64,000 bases of DNA from Halictus rubicundus. Lineage: Eukaryota; Arthropoda; Insecta; Hymenoptera; Halictidae. Below, piece by piece: positions 1 through 10,567 of the stretch. How positions within the stretch are numbered: position 1 is the stretch's first letter; the number at the start of each line of letters is the position of its first letter. The DNA lies in NCBI RefSeq assembly GCF_050948215.1, contig NC_135151.1, positions 4,814,220-4,878,219 on the forward strand, read 5' to 3'. The notes under the pieces were generated by a model. That model saw nothing but the letters and a program-made list of their open reading frames with translations. It was not told the DNA's origin and ran no database searches. The position numbers were made by a program, and so were the translations under genes.

Positions 1-74
1 TCAAATGAACAGCCTGTATAATTTACTAAAATGTACATTTCAAAAAACGTGCCCCATCTTTTTGTCCCCGACTG
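1..74. mobile_element. End of a Tc1/mariner-like element, truncated by the window edge
   Basis: Read on the minus strand, the sequence begins with CAGTCGGGGACAAAAAGATG immediately inside a TA dinucleotide (75-76). This is the usual form of a Tc1/mariner terminal repeat next to its duplicated TA target. Only this end is in the window, so neither length nor coding content can be judged. The assignment rests on terminus form alone. Confidence 0.5.
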
Positions 75-377
75 TATGAACAGGATACTTTTCGACAACG
101 GTAGATAACTGTTTATTTCGCTTCCCGTTATGTGTGCCCGCATCCGAATGTCTAAACCGAACCAGCCAGGACTGCGACCTATGGAATCCAATCAGAAACC
201 CTGCTTAATCTGATTTCATGATTTAGCCGCGATACTATAGGAGAAGGATGCTGATGTGTCCCGGTAGACCGCCGCAGCCGATACCGTCCAACGTTTACGC
301 AGTAAGTGGACCTCTTCCGTGCCGATTTTAACGAGAAACTGAGATACGCCAACTATGCCACCTAATTCCATTTTCAG

Positions 378-564
378 TTGCATATACCGAGCGGATGCTA
401 CTTGAGATACACGAGGATCTTCTCCGGGGCGTACGCAATGCAAAACTATCGAGGACAGAGGCAGAACAGTTACCAAGACGCGAGAGCAGCTTATCACGAG
501 GTTCATCCAATTCGTGGAACTCAAGGACACCTTCCTCCACCTAGATCGTATCCTCTCGGCGACT
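378..564 (+). CDS. Candidate internal coding exon, unknown protein
   Basis: The 187-base segment is open in one frame, reads as 62 codons plus one base, and is bounded by a pyrimidine-rich acceptor (CCATTTTCAG ending at 377) and a consensus donor (ACT|GTAAGT at 565). It is richer in GC than its flanks. The product is polar, rich in Tyr, Arg and Gln, and ends in a Pro-rich stretch (LPPPRSYPLGD). I do not recognise a family. It would enter in phase 0 and leave in phase 1, so it could join other plus-strand exons downstream, but no transcript evidence is available. The opposite-strand ORFs here look like shadows. Confidence 0.5.
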
Positions 565-748
565 GTAAGTACTTCACGCTTCTACTTCATGTTACCGCGA
601 TTCTACTTCTGCGTACCTTCGGGTGTCAGCGTTAGGCGCCGCGTCTACCCTGAAGCGACGACGAGCCATTTGTTCTCGGTGTTCCATGGTTCTTGAGGAA
701 TATTTGCCGTTTCTCCAGGCTCCTCTGTGCTCTCGTTAGTCGCGATTA

Positions 749-896
749 GACTGCGGATTTTTATGCAAAATAAAAGTTGTTCGGGTCAAGCGCAAGAAAC
801 AGAAGCAAAATGGATCTTTTATTTTTCCTTTATTCGTTTCAATCAGCTGGCATTAGTACATTAATATTCTTCAATTAAACCATAAAATCCGCAGTC
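749..896. mobile_element. MITE family A, complete-looking copy (148 bp)
   Basis: The left end reads GACTGCGGATTTTTATGC and the right end is its inverted counterpart (CATAAAATCCGCAGTC). The interior is non-coding. Relatives sharing the ends or interior occur near 17597, 20290, 33160, 34760, 35600, 42070, 55439 and 55771, so this is a dispersed short TIR element. I cannot see a certain target-site duplication and do not assign a superfamily. Confidence 0.65.
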
Positions 897-998
897 CAGT
901 GATGATAAATATCGTCGCTTGTGGTCCGCCTTCTCTTCTTCAGATTTCTGTACAATAATTCTTCAAAATGAGAATTTGTATAAGGATTCACAGTTTAA

Positions 999-1235
999 CA
1001 CCTTGACTGCCAAACTGGGGACCTCAAAAATTGCACGAACTTAAAGTCAGTTATTTAATGAAATAAAAATTGAAAAAAATTAAATGTATGATATTTAGTC
1101 CAACTTTCCAACTTTCTTGCATTTTACAGATCCTAATCAAATTTCGTGCAATGAATATATTAACATAAAAATTCACTTTAAAACCTGGACAAATAATTCC
1201 GTCACCCACATATGGGTGACACGGCAGTGAACGTG
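999..1235. mobile_element. piggyBac-like MITE with TTAA target sites (237 bp)
   Basis: TTAA tetranucleotides (995-998 and 1236-1239) flank inverted termini: left CACCTTGACTGCC, and right, read inverted, CACGTTCACTGCC. TTAA duplication is the hallmark of piggyBac-type insertion. The interior has no ORF. The element at 60220-60450 has similar length and ends and is probably the same lineage. Confidence 0.7.
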
Positions 1236-1239
1236 TTAA

Positions 1240-4200
1240 TAATCACCAATGAGAGGTCGAAGATTAGGCTCGAAGATCACGATATTTTGTACTAAAGGGT
1301 CTGTGTAGACCAGTGTATTAGGCGAATGATTTTAATAGCATTCTTATTTATAAATGTATTACTCCTTTTCTTAATTTGAACCTTAAAAAATCTTACCTTC
1401 GTATCAGCCAATCCCACATTTGTATCGTGTAATAGATATTCGCGGGAGCATGATCAATAACAGGAATTCATGTTCGAAAATTGTAATGATCCTCACGTAA
1501 GGCCAGCACTAATTCCAGTAATCAATGTCTGATCGAGGAGCTCTATGTTAGCAGCTACGTCGAATAGTCATGATCAGTCGATCATTAGCTACGCAATTTG
1601 ACCATGCGAAATCGCAATCAGTTTCCGATTGCGTAGTAGTTGTTTGATCTGGAAATTAGAGGCAACCAATTAGATGAATAGGAAGGCGCACATTAGCTAA
1701 TTAGCTTAAATCGATTTCCTGACCTGACTGTATCCCACAAGTTTGAACCGATCTTGCGTGTGCTCTATCGCTTGCATATCTTGAACATCTTCAAAGAAAA
1801 GCCAAAATTTCAAGCTTAAAAATATCTTTGCATCATGTTGTCCTTACATTCGTTTTTTTGGAGTAATGTTTCCTTCGACCTATGATCAAATCTCGAAGGA
1901 TTATTCAATATCTTAAAAATTGTTGATTTTACAGTCGTGTAAAAAATAGTGTCACCCTTTTCTCATTAAATTATAAGACTGGAACTAACAAACGGATGAA
2001 AATGAGTTTTTAGGAGCTTATTAAGATTGACGATCATTTCCTCAAGGTCATATACGTCGGTGCTTTCGTTTAAAAGGAACACGAGAGCACATGGGACAAA
2101 ACAGTAGAATCCTATCGTCGTTACTTCGAAAAATGAAGGAAACAGAACATCAGAATGATCTGATTAATCAGATTGATGTATAACGTTAATGGACAACAAT
2201 TAAGTAACATTATTAAATAATAAATTAGTAGTTCAGTAAAGTATGAAACATTTCAAAACAGCATAGAATATGTAGAAGAACTAGACATTTTTACGTTACA
2301 AAGTTGTAATTGTTTATCAAGTTGTGTTATGAACGATTATTTAAGGGTCTTACGTGAAAACCCATAAACGCAAAAAGGTATGGGTCTAGAACGACCCAGT
2401 ATGAAGGGTTAGTTGCCTCACTACGTTTCCAATACTGCGAAACAAAATTGACGCCCATTTAGCAATTCGATAACAATGCGTTGATTGTTAAACGTATTGT
2501 CGAGTATATCGATTTTATTATTGCGTCATCGAAGTCCAAGTGTTAAACTTGGCAGCGAAAAGTTTCGAATTCAAGGAGACGTTGATTTTCTCGGAAGTGT
2601 GATGGAATTCTTCGGGGAAGGAAATCCTTTTTCGATTCCGTGGCAAATATCCGAATACACGGCGGCCGCAGTCCAGCGATAAGAATATAAAGCACGTCAT
2701 AGAAGATAGGCGGTCTCAAGGATTAAAGATCGACCGATCCTTATGCAAAGTAACGCATATTTGCACCGTCGAGCGAGCTCCTGTCCCTGGAGCCCGATTG
2801 AACCATCTGCATTTTTCTGCCACAAACTGGGACAAGATGGTAACGAAGAAGCAGGGTCGAAAGGACGAGCGAAGACATGGTCGCTGGAGTCTCCGGAAAT
2901 TTAACCAAAAAAAAAAAAGAAAAAAGAAAGGGCAGAGAAAATAATTTCTCCGGGGGTAGCGGACGTGATTTAGTGGGAGCCGGGATTAAAACAATTTTGT
3001 GTCGCCCACTCGAGATCGCGCGTTCGTTAAGACGCGAGTATCTTCGAGCAAAAAGTCTCAAAAGTGTTGGACTATCAAATTGTCGTGACACAATGAGCGA
3101 TGCTTCATTTGAAAGTCGAATGGGGCCATTACTTTGTGACCTGCATCTTCCCCGGGGACACGTTTGCAAGTAAAACGGTTTCGCCATGAAACCTGTACGG
3201 AGTAAAAAAACGTCTCAACTTATTAGAGATAAAAGTCGGATGTGATCGTTCGTGTTTGAAATTTCCGGGAATGTTTACACGGTGTTTTTGCATCGCGTTT
3301 TACTATATTTTTTGTTACAATTTTCGAGATACGAAATGTTTAGTTGGACGTTGTTTTTCTCGGATTTGAAGCTGTTTTATCCGGCTCGGTCGATTTGATA
3401 AAATTTTGAAACACCGATATTTATACACCCGTATGTTTGTTTGTTTGCTCCAATATCACGCAAAAGTCAACATAGCAGAGTTTCAATAATTGCATTATAG
3501 GCACTTCACACGCGTGTAGATACTCGAACGAGTGATCGAAATGGCGCGACACTTAAGAAACAACCAGTACTATTGATTACGGAGACGTGTAACATTTTCT
3601 CAATGTTAACTTTATGTCTGGAATTATATATTCTTTAATCTCTAACTTTATTCTAAAAATACCAAGACTGTCCAAGTAACATCAAATCTATGCTAAAAGT
3701 GTACATATTATTAATATGATTAGATCGAATTTGTAAAAATTAAGCATACTTTGCTCATGGTACTGATATAATGAAAATGATACTTCAAAGTATCTCCAAG
3801 ATATAAAAAGTTAATCTTTACTTCTTTCATTTCAGAAAAGAATTTAAGATAAATTGTGTTACTTCGAAATAAAGGAGACTAAACATTTGAAAAATATATT
3901 CCAGGATGTGGTAAATGAAATCTAATAAAGAATAGAACGGGAATAAAAATCTGTACGTCCTACATTCGTCCCGAAATATAACCTTCAATTAAATTTTCAT
4001 TTATCCGCGCGCTTCGTTATCATTTTGAAAGAAAATCAGATTAAAAGCTAAAAATCCAAGAACTGAAGGACTTTTGTCATCCGTCTATTCTGAAGAAACT
4101 CGCTGCAAGCTTTCGCCGTGTTCCTCTAGTCAGCGGTCGATAGTGGAACGAGGATGAGAGATCGACACTTTAAAGAGTCCTTTGCTATTAGACAGATGAA

Positions 4201-6180
4201 AAGTGGCTGGTCGTAGAACATCTCTTGCGCTGGAATTACTAGAACTCTTGAAACGAAACGATTTAAAAATTTTATTTCGTATCTTCCACAATATGTTTAA
4301 TTTTTTCGTGGTGAAACCTCTGCATCAAATCGACAGTCTGATAATGTTGACTATTCCGAAGATTCTAATCGTCTTTCAATCAAATCTTCGGAAATCGGAA
4401 TTTTTAAAAGAAGAGATAAATTTTTACTTGGTGTCTGTTTCTGGCGACTGATGCAGAAAATGTTTATTTTGCAGAAAGACCACGTCATAAGCGACGGTCG
4501 GGAACAAAATTAAATGGACACTCTTTCAAAAATAACTTTTTTAAAACTGGACCAAACGATTTGAGCTTTTCTTTTGGGACGTTAGAAGAATTAGTATACT
4601 TGGTAACGTGTAAAAAAAAGTTTTTTTGAAATTGCTTAGATAACTTGCCGACAAAAGGCACAAATAAAAATGTTAAAAATCGTGACCTTTACTTCTTTCT
4701 TCGCAATTTCGTATTTTTCAATTAATTTCTCTTATACATTACCTAGTAAACTAACATCTTAAAAAAAATTTAAGTTGTTTGGGCTAATTTTTAAAAAGTT
4801 GTTAACGTTTAAAGGGAGTCCACTTAATTTTTTCTTTGACTGTAGATGATCGCGAGACGAAGGGTTGTAGGAAGCAGCGAAACAAAACTCGGAATTTGAC
4901 AGTAGCGATAGGCGCGTTTGAACCGAGGCTGTGGTTTTCACGTGTCGCGTTATATAAAGGAGTACAATCGGCGAAACATTCGGTGCGCAATGGCTGGTTT
5001 GTTCTCTTTCATTTCGCAGCCACTTGCCCGCGTGTTGTCCGTCGTTATCCGATTTTCATCGGTTTCCCACGGTGAAATACTACGCGTGATTGAAACGGCG
5101 AACGGCTTCCGAAAAACACTTCACGTCGGCTGCTAAATATGTAGAACGCTCGACGCAGGTCGACGTCATTTTGTTTCGAATTTCACATGTAGAACTGCGA
5201 TTATTCGATGTACAATTGATTTTCCTGAACGGCCAGCTACTTCAACTGGAAAATTCTTTAATTGTTTTACTTGGAATGACCCTGCACCAAATGTTAGATT
5301 GTTTCAAAAATTCTTTTCTGGGCGACACGTATCGAAAATCGAAGGAAGTTTAACGAATTAAAAAGTGTCACAAATTCTGTTACAAACATTCTGGGTTGGT
5401 TTTTGGTGTAGGAGTAATCGCGTTTAGTTTCGTGTAATTGTTCAAAGAAAGTTTTAATTCAGCCATCAAAGAGAAAATTAGAATTTCAGCAATTTATAAT
5501 ACATTTATATGTGGAAAATTATATTTCATTAAGTGGATGATGTTATCGTTCAAAAGTGTACAGGTTAAACACAAACATAAGTGAAAATTTTACTAAATTC
5601 CGCGAAACGACGAGTATACAACCTTTTTGTGCCGGATTGGTTTTTGAAAGCTGCATCTGGAATATCCGTTAATTTTTATCTCTATCAGAAAAACGCAATA
5701 TTTCTTTTCAATGAAAAAAATTGCAGTACGTACTACAGCTGTGCTTGGGTCACAAAATTCCACTTTTTCAAGAGATTTCAATCGTTTCAAGAGAAATCTG
5801 TGATTTTTAACCGAAAATCTATCGTGTTTTATGAAAAGAACAAGAATTATAACACGAATTGCCGGAAACAATGTGAAACGATAATCATTGTATTGTATAA
5901 TGTAATTTTTCGGTTCCGAAAAATAGCCGAAAAATGACAGTTATAGAATCGACATCCTCGTAACAGTTACAACATTATTTCAGTTCTTCATACTTAACTG
6001 TTTTCAATCCCTGAGCAAGCAGTGTAGAAAAGATAATTCTATGATGATTGAGTACATGTGACATTTGTCTATTTATAGCAAAAGGTTGTCGTCAATTAGT
6101 ACTGCTATATAGTAGCAGCGACAAGCATAGAAATTAATTTCACAACCGACGTCAAACGGTTTAGCGCTATGTTTAGTTCC
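1240..6180. other. AT-rich interval without a supportable gene
   Basis: This stretch holds scattered short ORFs on both strands, including 2741-3187 (-), 4203-4451 (+) and 5581-5937 (+). None has a recognisable motif, a convincing pair of splice sites, or a matching codon pattern. I regard them as chance. No RNA gene or clear repeat pair was recognised. Confidence 0.6.
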
Positions 6181-6189
6181 GACACGAGC

Positions 6190-7140
6190 CGTGACTGATG
6201 GCGGACCGATTAGGTTATCGGTTTCCGATCAAAGGGATTTTATTTATTACACCGTGCAGCCTGTAAACAAAATCTCCTCGGGCCTGTAATTTTTCAGAGC
6301 GGTGTCGCGTCGAGTTTACCTCGGAGCGACAGGCAACATCTCGTTTCTGGTTATCGACAACGCGACGCCGCCGCCGCCTAAGGCATGATTCAGGTAGCGA
6401 CGTATGAATATACAATCAGACGATCAAGTGCAGCCCAGGCGGATTGAATAAGAAATTAAATTCCGTAAAAACGAGAGGTATGCAAATCGACGTTCACCGC
6501 GAAAACGGAGGGATCTTATTCGTTTCGGGATCCATCGTTGCGGTGCGGTGTTTCGCCCATGCGACGGTGTCCCGCGCCCTGTCCCCACCCTGTAATTTGA
6601 ACTGTGTGTAATTACGAATTAACGCGCGTCGCATCGTTCAATTAACTCGCGGAGGTTTTGCTGAAATTGCCGGTGGCCTGAGAGCACGTTACTCGATCAA
6701 CAATTTCGCAAGTAGCCTGCGGCCCGCCGAAACCGCAGCAAATCGGATTTCCCGATTCCTTCGTTACAATGGATACCGATACGAAAACTGCGATGTTTTA
6801 TGCGTTCGCGGTAAATTACGGTGCTGCGAATGAATGCCGAATTACCGTAACGATATGCTCACTATGTCAAATGTAAATGTTCCGTCGCAACAGAACTGTC
6901 ATCTTAAGCATGAATCGTTTCTTCATGCTATCGATAAACGAAAGGGTCTTACAGAGGGTCTTTGTTCGTAGCTCCTTTTATTTCAAAACATTCGTGATTT
7001 AGAGACGTAACCAAATAGCAACTTTGGCCCTCATCATCTCGAAGCTGTTTACAATCGGACCGACCGAACGATGTTTGTATACACAAGATGGGTCTGCAAA
7101 ACCTTCGCGTTCTTTAGATACGGCCCAAGGATGTATATCC
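6190..7140. other. CpG-rich, GC-elevated non-coding stretch
   Basis: The composition changes from AT-rich flanks to CpG-rich sequence (many CGCG, GTCG and CGAAAC words) without a long ORF on either strand. In hymenopteran genomes such unmethylated, CpG-rich non-coding patches are often regulatory. That role is inference here, as I see no core promoter or start exon tied to it. Confidence 0.35.
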
Positions 7141-7416
7141 TTCGCTCGCGGCCACTAAGTACGGTCAGGCCATAAATTCATGACACGGCTCAAGGGTCTA
7201 TGACAATCGACCTTTCGACAGCGTCGAATTACCAAAACACTCGGTTTTTCCCAAGTTATGCATCGCCCCACTCTTCCTTCCAACCAGGCTCTTAGCCTGA
7301 GCCTGTGGAAGGGAGTTTGAACAATTAAGGGCATGCTGATTGGAAAATGCAAGTTTTCCCTAACCAATCCGGAGAGCTTCCTTTCTCGTCGCAACGAGCG
7401 ACACATACCTCTCCTA

Positions 7417-7494
7417 CACCTAAGGCCAACCTCTCAGCCACGAGGAGCCTATAACCACCTAAGGCCAACCTCTCAGCCATGGGGAGCCTATGAC
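7417..7494. repeat. Two-copy tandem repeat, 39-bp unit
   Basis: Two adjacent 39-base units (7417-7455 and 7456-7494) both begin CACCTAAGGCCAACCTCTCA and differ at only a few positions. They lie 240 bases upstream of the hammerhead motif, in what looks like the same anonymous repeat-rich segment. Confidence 0.85.
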
Positions 7495-7679
7495 CTCGAG
7501 TTAATTCTGAAAGGCGGTCGAGCTGCAAATACAGTTCATATACGATCTTCGGACGAGCAACACCACAGGTCTCATCCGAACCTTACAACTTCGCGTTGAG
7601 TCTGGAAGTCTAGCTTGCAATGAGTCCATACAAGATCTTGAACACGTGACACTTACAGTCAATTATACCGAGAGTCAAA

Positions 7680-7702
7680 TCGCCTTGCACACGGCAAGGC
7701 GA
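7680..7702 (+). other. Perfect 9-bp hairpin with 5-nt loop
   Basis: TCGCCTTGC (7680-7688) is followed by the loop ACACG and then the exact complement GCAAGGCGA (7694-7702). The hairpin is 27 bases upstream of the hammerhead stem III and may be part of the same structured transcript. No terminator function is implied in a eukaryotic context. Confidence 0.6.
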
Positions 7703-7729
7703 ATACAATACGGATCACTCGGATCCGCG

Positions 7730-7799
7730 CGCGTCTAAGGCAGGACCTGTCGGAATAGCCTTACTGACGAGTCCTCCGACAGGTTCGGGACGAAACGCG
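7730..7799 (+). ncRNA. Hammerhead ribozyme motif, type III topology
   Basis: All elements of the hammerhead consensus occur in order. Stem III is CGCG (7730-7733) pairing with CGCG (7796-7799). The cleavage triplet GTC is at 7733-7735, with predicted self-cleavage after C7735. Stem I is TAAGGC (7736-7741) pairing with GCCTTA (7758-7763). The core CTGACGA is at 7764-7770. Stem II is GTCC (7771-7774) pairing with GGAC (7788-7791), extendable by one wobble pair. GAAA is at 7792-7795. Stems I and II are closed by loops and stem III is open, which defines type III. Loop I (7745-7754) and loop II (7775-7784) are perfectly complementary over 10 nt, giving either a loop-loop contact or a competing hairpin. 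Such ribozymes are known in self-processing repeat transcripts such as retrozymes, Penelope-like elements and satellites. The host element here is not identified. Stem III is only 4 bp, so activity as a monomer is uncertain. Confidence 0.7.
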
Positions 7800-7929
7800 A
7801 TTCCTTTCCTGTTCCAATCCAGTCTTCCGTATCCGTTGAAATAGTTGCCCAAGATTAAGTTGGCGGGCAACAAACGCGAAAGTACGTCGCGAACAGTAAA
7901 CATTGGTAGGCTTTCTCTCAGTGTCGATC

Positions 7930-7939
7930 AATTTCTCAG
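7930..7939. repeat. Target-site duplication, left copy
   Basis: AATTTCTCAG sits directly before the poly(T) run (poly(A) on the minus strand) of the retrotransposon and recurs at 9926-9935 beyond its 5' end. Confidence 0.8.
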
Positions 7940-8145
7940 TTTTTTTTTTTTTTTTTTTTTATTAAGCTATAAAACCCCACATGGGATTATTAGCAGCATG
8001 CACATGGCTGTGCATGCTAACTTTACATTACGTAGGTGGCTTATAACTAGGATTGAGACAATAGAATGAACGTTTTCGAATACAATAATAACACTAAGGA
8101 TATAAACAGTGAGACTAAAGAAATGAATGTATGAGAAAGATCGAA

Positions 8146-8304
8146 TTATTTGTTACTATTAAGCACAGTTTCCACGCCAATAAATATGTCAACATCCTCT
8201 AAATATTTTTGGAGTTTAACATTGCAAGTAGACATGCCTCTGCAATTCCAAAAGACAGCTTTGAGGTTAGTGTTAATGCGATAGCTCGAAATATTAATAT
8301 TCAT
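8146..8304 (-). pseudogene. Start of ORF2 (APE endonuclease N-terminus), truncated
   Basis: Translation from the ATG at 8304 gives 52 residues. They include KAVFWNCRGM, then KLQKYLEDVDIFIGVET, the first two blocks of the AP-type endonuclease of non-LTR elements (the N of WNCRG and the E of the ET motif are catalytic positions). A TAA stop follows at 8146-8148, and all of the remaining endonuclease and reverse transcriptase is absent. It begins 17 bases beyond the ORF1 stop, as expected for a two-ORF element. Confidence 0.75.
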
Positions 8305-8321
8305 GAATAGTGTAGATAAGC

Positions 8322-9681
8322 TTAAGTTTTCTGTGGAGTGTGAGCAAGATCTTCGAGAGAGAGGGTCACATCGGAGTCGGTTCCAAGGTCTAGAGATGTA
8401 TTAGAGATATCTTTTTCCTTATCTTCGGACCAGCTGTTGTTAAGTTCCAATTTCTTGATAATTCTAGAGGTTCTATTTTTAATAGATCTACTAGAGAGAC
8501 TAGAGTAAGTTTCCCGAAGCATCTTCACAAGTTGAGATAGGTCGTCAGTGAAGGAGTGGGCCAGTTGAACAATGTTTGAATTACTCTTGGCTTTTGATAG
8601 AAATTCTTTGTATTGATCGTATCGTAAGATATATGTATCAGGATGTTGACTAAGAATATGCCTAATTGGATCCAAAGCTTGGTCCAATTCATCCATTGTC
8701 TTAGAGCTAACCATTTCACTAGAGATCTCAATTTTTTCTTTTTCTTAACTGGAACGACTGACCTTTTAGCTGAGATAGGATTTGAGAAGTTTGCATCAGC
8801 TAAGTCATTACCTGAAGTAATGTTAAAAAAAACAGTAGAGTGTACTTTTTTAGGTTTCTCCGAGATGCCGTGTGAAGTATTTGACGTTGTAGAGGAGAGA
8901 GGTCTTTTACTAAAACCTTTGGTTAATCCAAGATTTTTAGCTTCACCAGGATCAGGAAAGGTTTCTTGCAAGCCTTTTTGGTTGATTAATTGAGGACAGT
9001 TCATCGTGTCAACGTCAGGATCCCCTACACGAGTCAATAAGGAAGGAGCGTTATACCGTTGAATTGGATTATAGATAGAGGTCGGGCAGTGTTTAGCCAC
9101 ATGACCTTCCTTCTTACACAGGAAACAAGTTAGACTATCCGTTGAGATGAAAATCCAGTATGAAGTATCCTCGAAGTTAACTTGTATTTTCTCCGTAAGT
9201 TTGCTTACATCATCTGGATGGATGTAGATTTGTCGACGAAAACTGAGGATATGTGAGAAGCCTGGTTCACAGAGAATCCCACTCTGATGAAGGACATGGG
9301 TGAAACTGTTCTAATTCTCATTTGTTTAAAAGAGTCCAATATCACAGAATGTGGGATGCCAGGGCACACATTAGAAAGAGTAATGCGTTTAGATTTCATG
9401 ATACAAGGTCTAACAGATACTAGACGGCCTTTAATATTTATACAGTCATTTTTTGACGTGATCTCGGCTACTAAGGATTTCTCAGATAAGTATATACATA
9501 CTCTATTATTAGAGATTCTTGAGCCAAACCTTATATTGATAGGATTGATGACCTTTGCCACTGCAATTATGTATTCTTTGATGGTGATGTCATCATGTGC
9601 GTCTAGAACTATGGCATATTCTTTCGAAGGAAAACAAACTTTTTGCATTACACTGGCGTATGTAGCTACTGTGGCGCGTTC
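8322..9681 (-). pseudogene. Broken ORF1 (gag-like nucleic-acid-binding protein) of a non-LTR retrotransposon
   Basis: The reading frame shifts at least twice. The N-terminal part (about 9681-9205) begins ATYASVMQKVCFPSKEYAIV and contains RVCIYLSEKS and ISNVCP-type core motifs typical of I/Jockey ORF1 proteins. After a frameshift, a CCHC zinc knuckle appears (CFLCKKEGHVAKHC, at about 9133-9092), the RNA-binding motif of these proteins. A Lys-rich tract (KKKKK) near 8740 precedes the next frameshift. A last open part (8714-8322) ends QKT. In intact elements this protein coats the element RNA to form the retrotransposition particle. This copy cannot encode it. Confidence 0.85.
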
Positions 9682-9925
9682 TTAACTTGCAGTACATTTT
9701 CTGTGATCATGATTTCTGTGGGAGAGATTCCTGTACACAGGAATATATCTCTCGACAATTAGAATTTAGGAATACAAACTCGCGATTCCAATCGCGACGA
9801 GCATCGGTATAAGGAAACACAACACTCACTGTATCCAATGACAGATCATAACACGCGTACCTCGTGGAACAAGACAGACGTCTTGACTCTTTGAACGTCA
9901 ACACGCGACTGAGGGAGAGGAAGGA

Positions 9926-9935
9926 AATTTCTCAG
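9926..9935. repeat. Target-site duplication, right copy
   Basis: AATTTCTCAG matches 7930-7939 exactly, and a further TT could extend it to 12 bases. It ends 23 bases before the ATG of the mariner-type ORF, so the retrotransposon probably disrupted that element's leader. Confidence 0.8.
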
Positions 9936-9958
9936 TTAGTGAACATAAGATAGTCAAT

Positions 9959-10567
9959 ATGAAATTTTCATTCGAACAACAGTTACAGGTGCTTCTAATT
10001 TATGGAGAAAGTAAGAGAAACGCAATTGTGGCTCGAGATTTGTACGGTGAAAGATATCCAAATCGCATATGCCCTTCACACAAGATTTTTGAAAGATTGT
10101 GTAAAAAATTGAAAGAAACTGGAAGTCTGGCTGTTCGTAAGATGAATCGTGAAAAGCCTGTATGTAGTGACAAAGATAATGAAATTAATGTTGCTGCAAT
10201 GGTACATCGTAATCCTCATATCAGTATACGTCAGATTCAACGCGAATCTAAAGTCAGCAAAAGTAGTGCACCACAAATTCTCACTCGTCACAAATATCAT
10301 CCGCACCACGTTAGCCTTCACCAGAAATTACATGACATGGATTATGTAACTCGTGTTAGATTTTGTGGATGGGCTCGAGAGCAGCTACAAATCAATCCAC
10401 TTTTTTTCTCTTTGATTGGACATTCGGATTCGAATATTCAAAGTCGGAATATCTTTAAAAAAGGTATTTTTGTAGTTTGGAAAGTGTTAAATCGAAAAGG
10501 GCCTGTCCGTGTTGCAAGTTACAGCAACAGAGACTACCGAGAATATTTATGTTTTATACGGAAGTAA
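9959..10567 (+). pseudogene. Mariner-type transposase remnant with N-terminal helix-turn-helix
   Basis: The 202-residue product starts MKFSFEQQLQVLLIYGESKR, a helix-turn-helix opening of the DUF4817 kind found on many insect mariner/Tc-type transposases. It continues with YGERYPNR, KETGSL, a second HTH-like part (HRNPHISIRQIQRESKVS) and KYHPHHVSLHQ, then FCGWAREQL and INPLFF, which normally precede the first catalytic Asp block (LFTDE). That block is replaced by a garbled SLIGHSDSN. The downstream region with the second Asp and final acidic residue is frameshifted or lost. The ORF is therefore well short of a full transposase and inactive. Terminal repeats were not located. Confidence 0.8.

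Larger units (their letters stand above)
7140..7929. repeat. Anonymous repeat-like segment carrying the hammerhead motif
   Basis: This segment contains the 39-bp tandem pair, a perfect hairpin and the hammerhead motif, and has a base composition unlike its flanks. It ends where a retrotransposon has inserted (7940). I cannot find its termini, an LTR pair or a reverse-transcriptase ORF, so its class stays open. A non-autonomous, ribozyme-processed retroelement is the simplest guess. Confidence 0.35.
7940..9925 (-). mobile_element. Internally deleted non-LTR retrotransposon, I/Jockey-type
   Basis: Read on the minus strand, the element starts at about 9925 with a non-coding leader. It then has a broken gag-like ORF1 and only the first 52 codons of the endonuclease/RT ORF2. 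It jumps to a short 3' UTR and ends in about 20 A residues (T run at 7940-7960). A 10-bp duplication (AATTTCTCAG) flanks it, so both ends appear to be original and the missing ORF2 was lost by internal deletion rather than by 5' truncation. It lies on the opposite strand to the adjacent mariner fragment and was probably inserted next to or into that element's 5' region. Confidence 0.85.

Noticed and set aside
1390..1450. Minus-strand donor-like GTAAGA preceded by a short open frame
   Set aside because: Only about 17 codons are open and no acceptor lies between the upstream stop and the frame.
5581..5937. 118-codon plus-strand ORF
   Set aside because: The composition is dominated by Phe, Asn, Lys, Ile and Tyr as expected from AT-rich DNA. 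There is no motif, and the opposite strand has an equally long frame.
8643..9685. Plus-strand ORFs at 8643-8993 and 9287-9685
   Set aside because: They are complements of the retrotransposon ORF1, which has recognisable gag and zinc-knuckle motifs on the minus strand.
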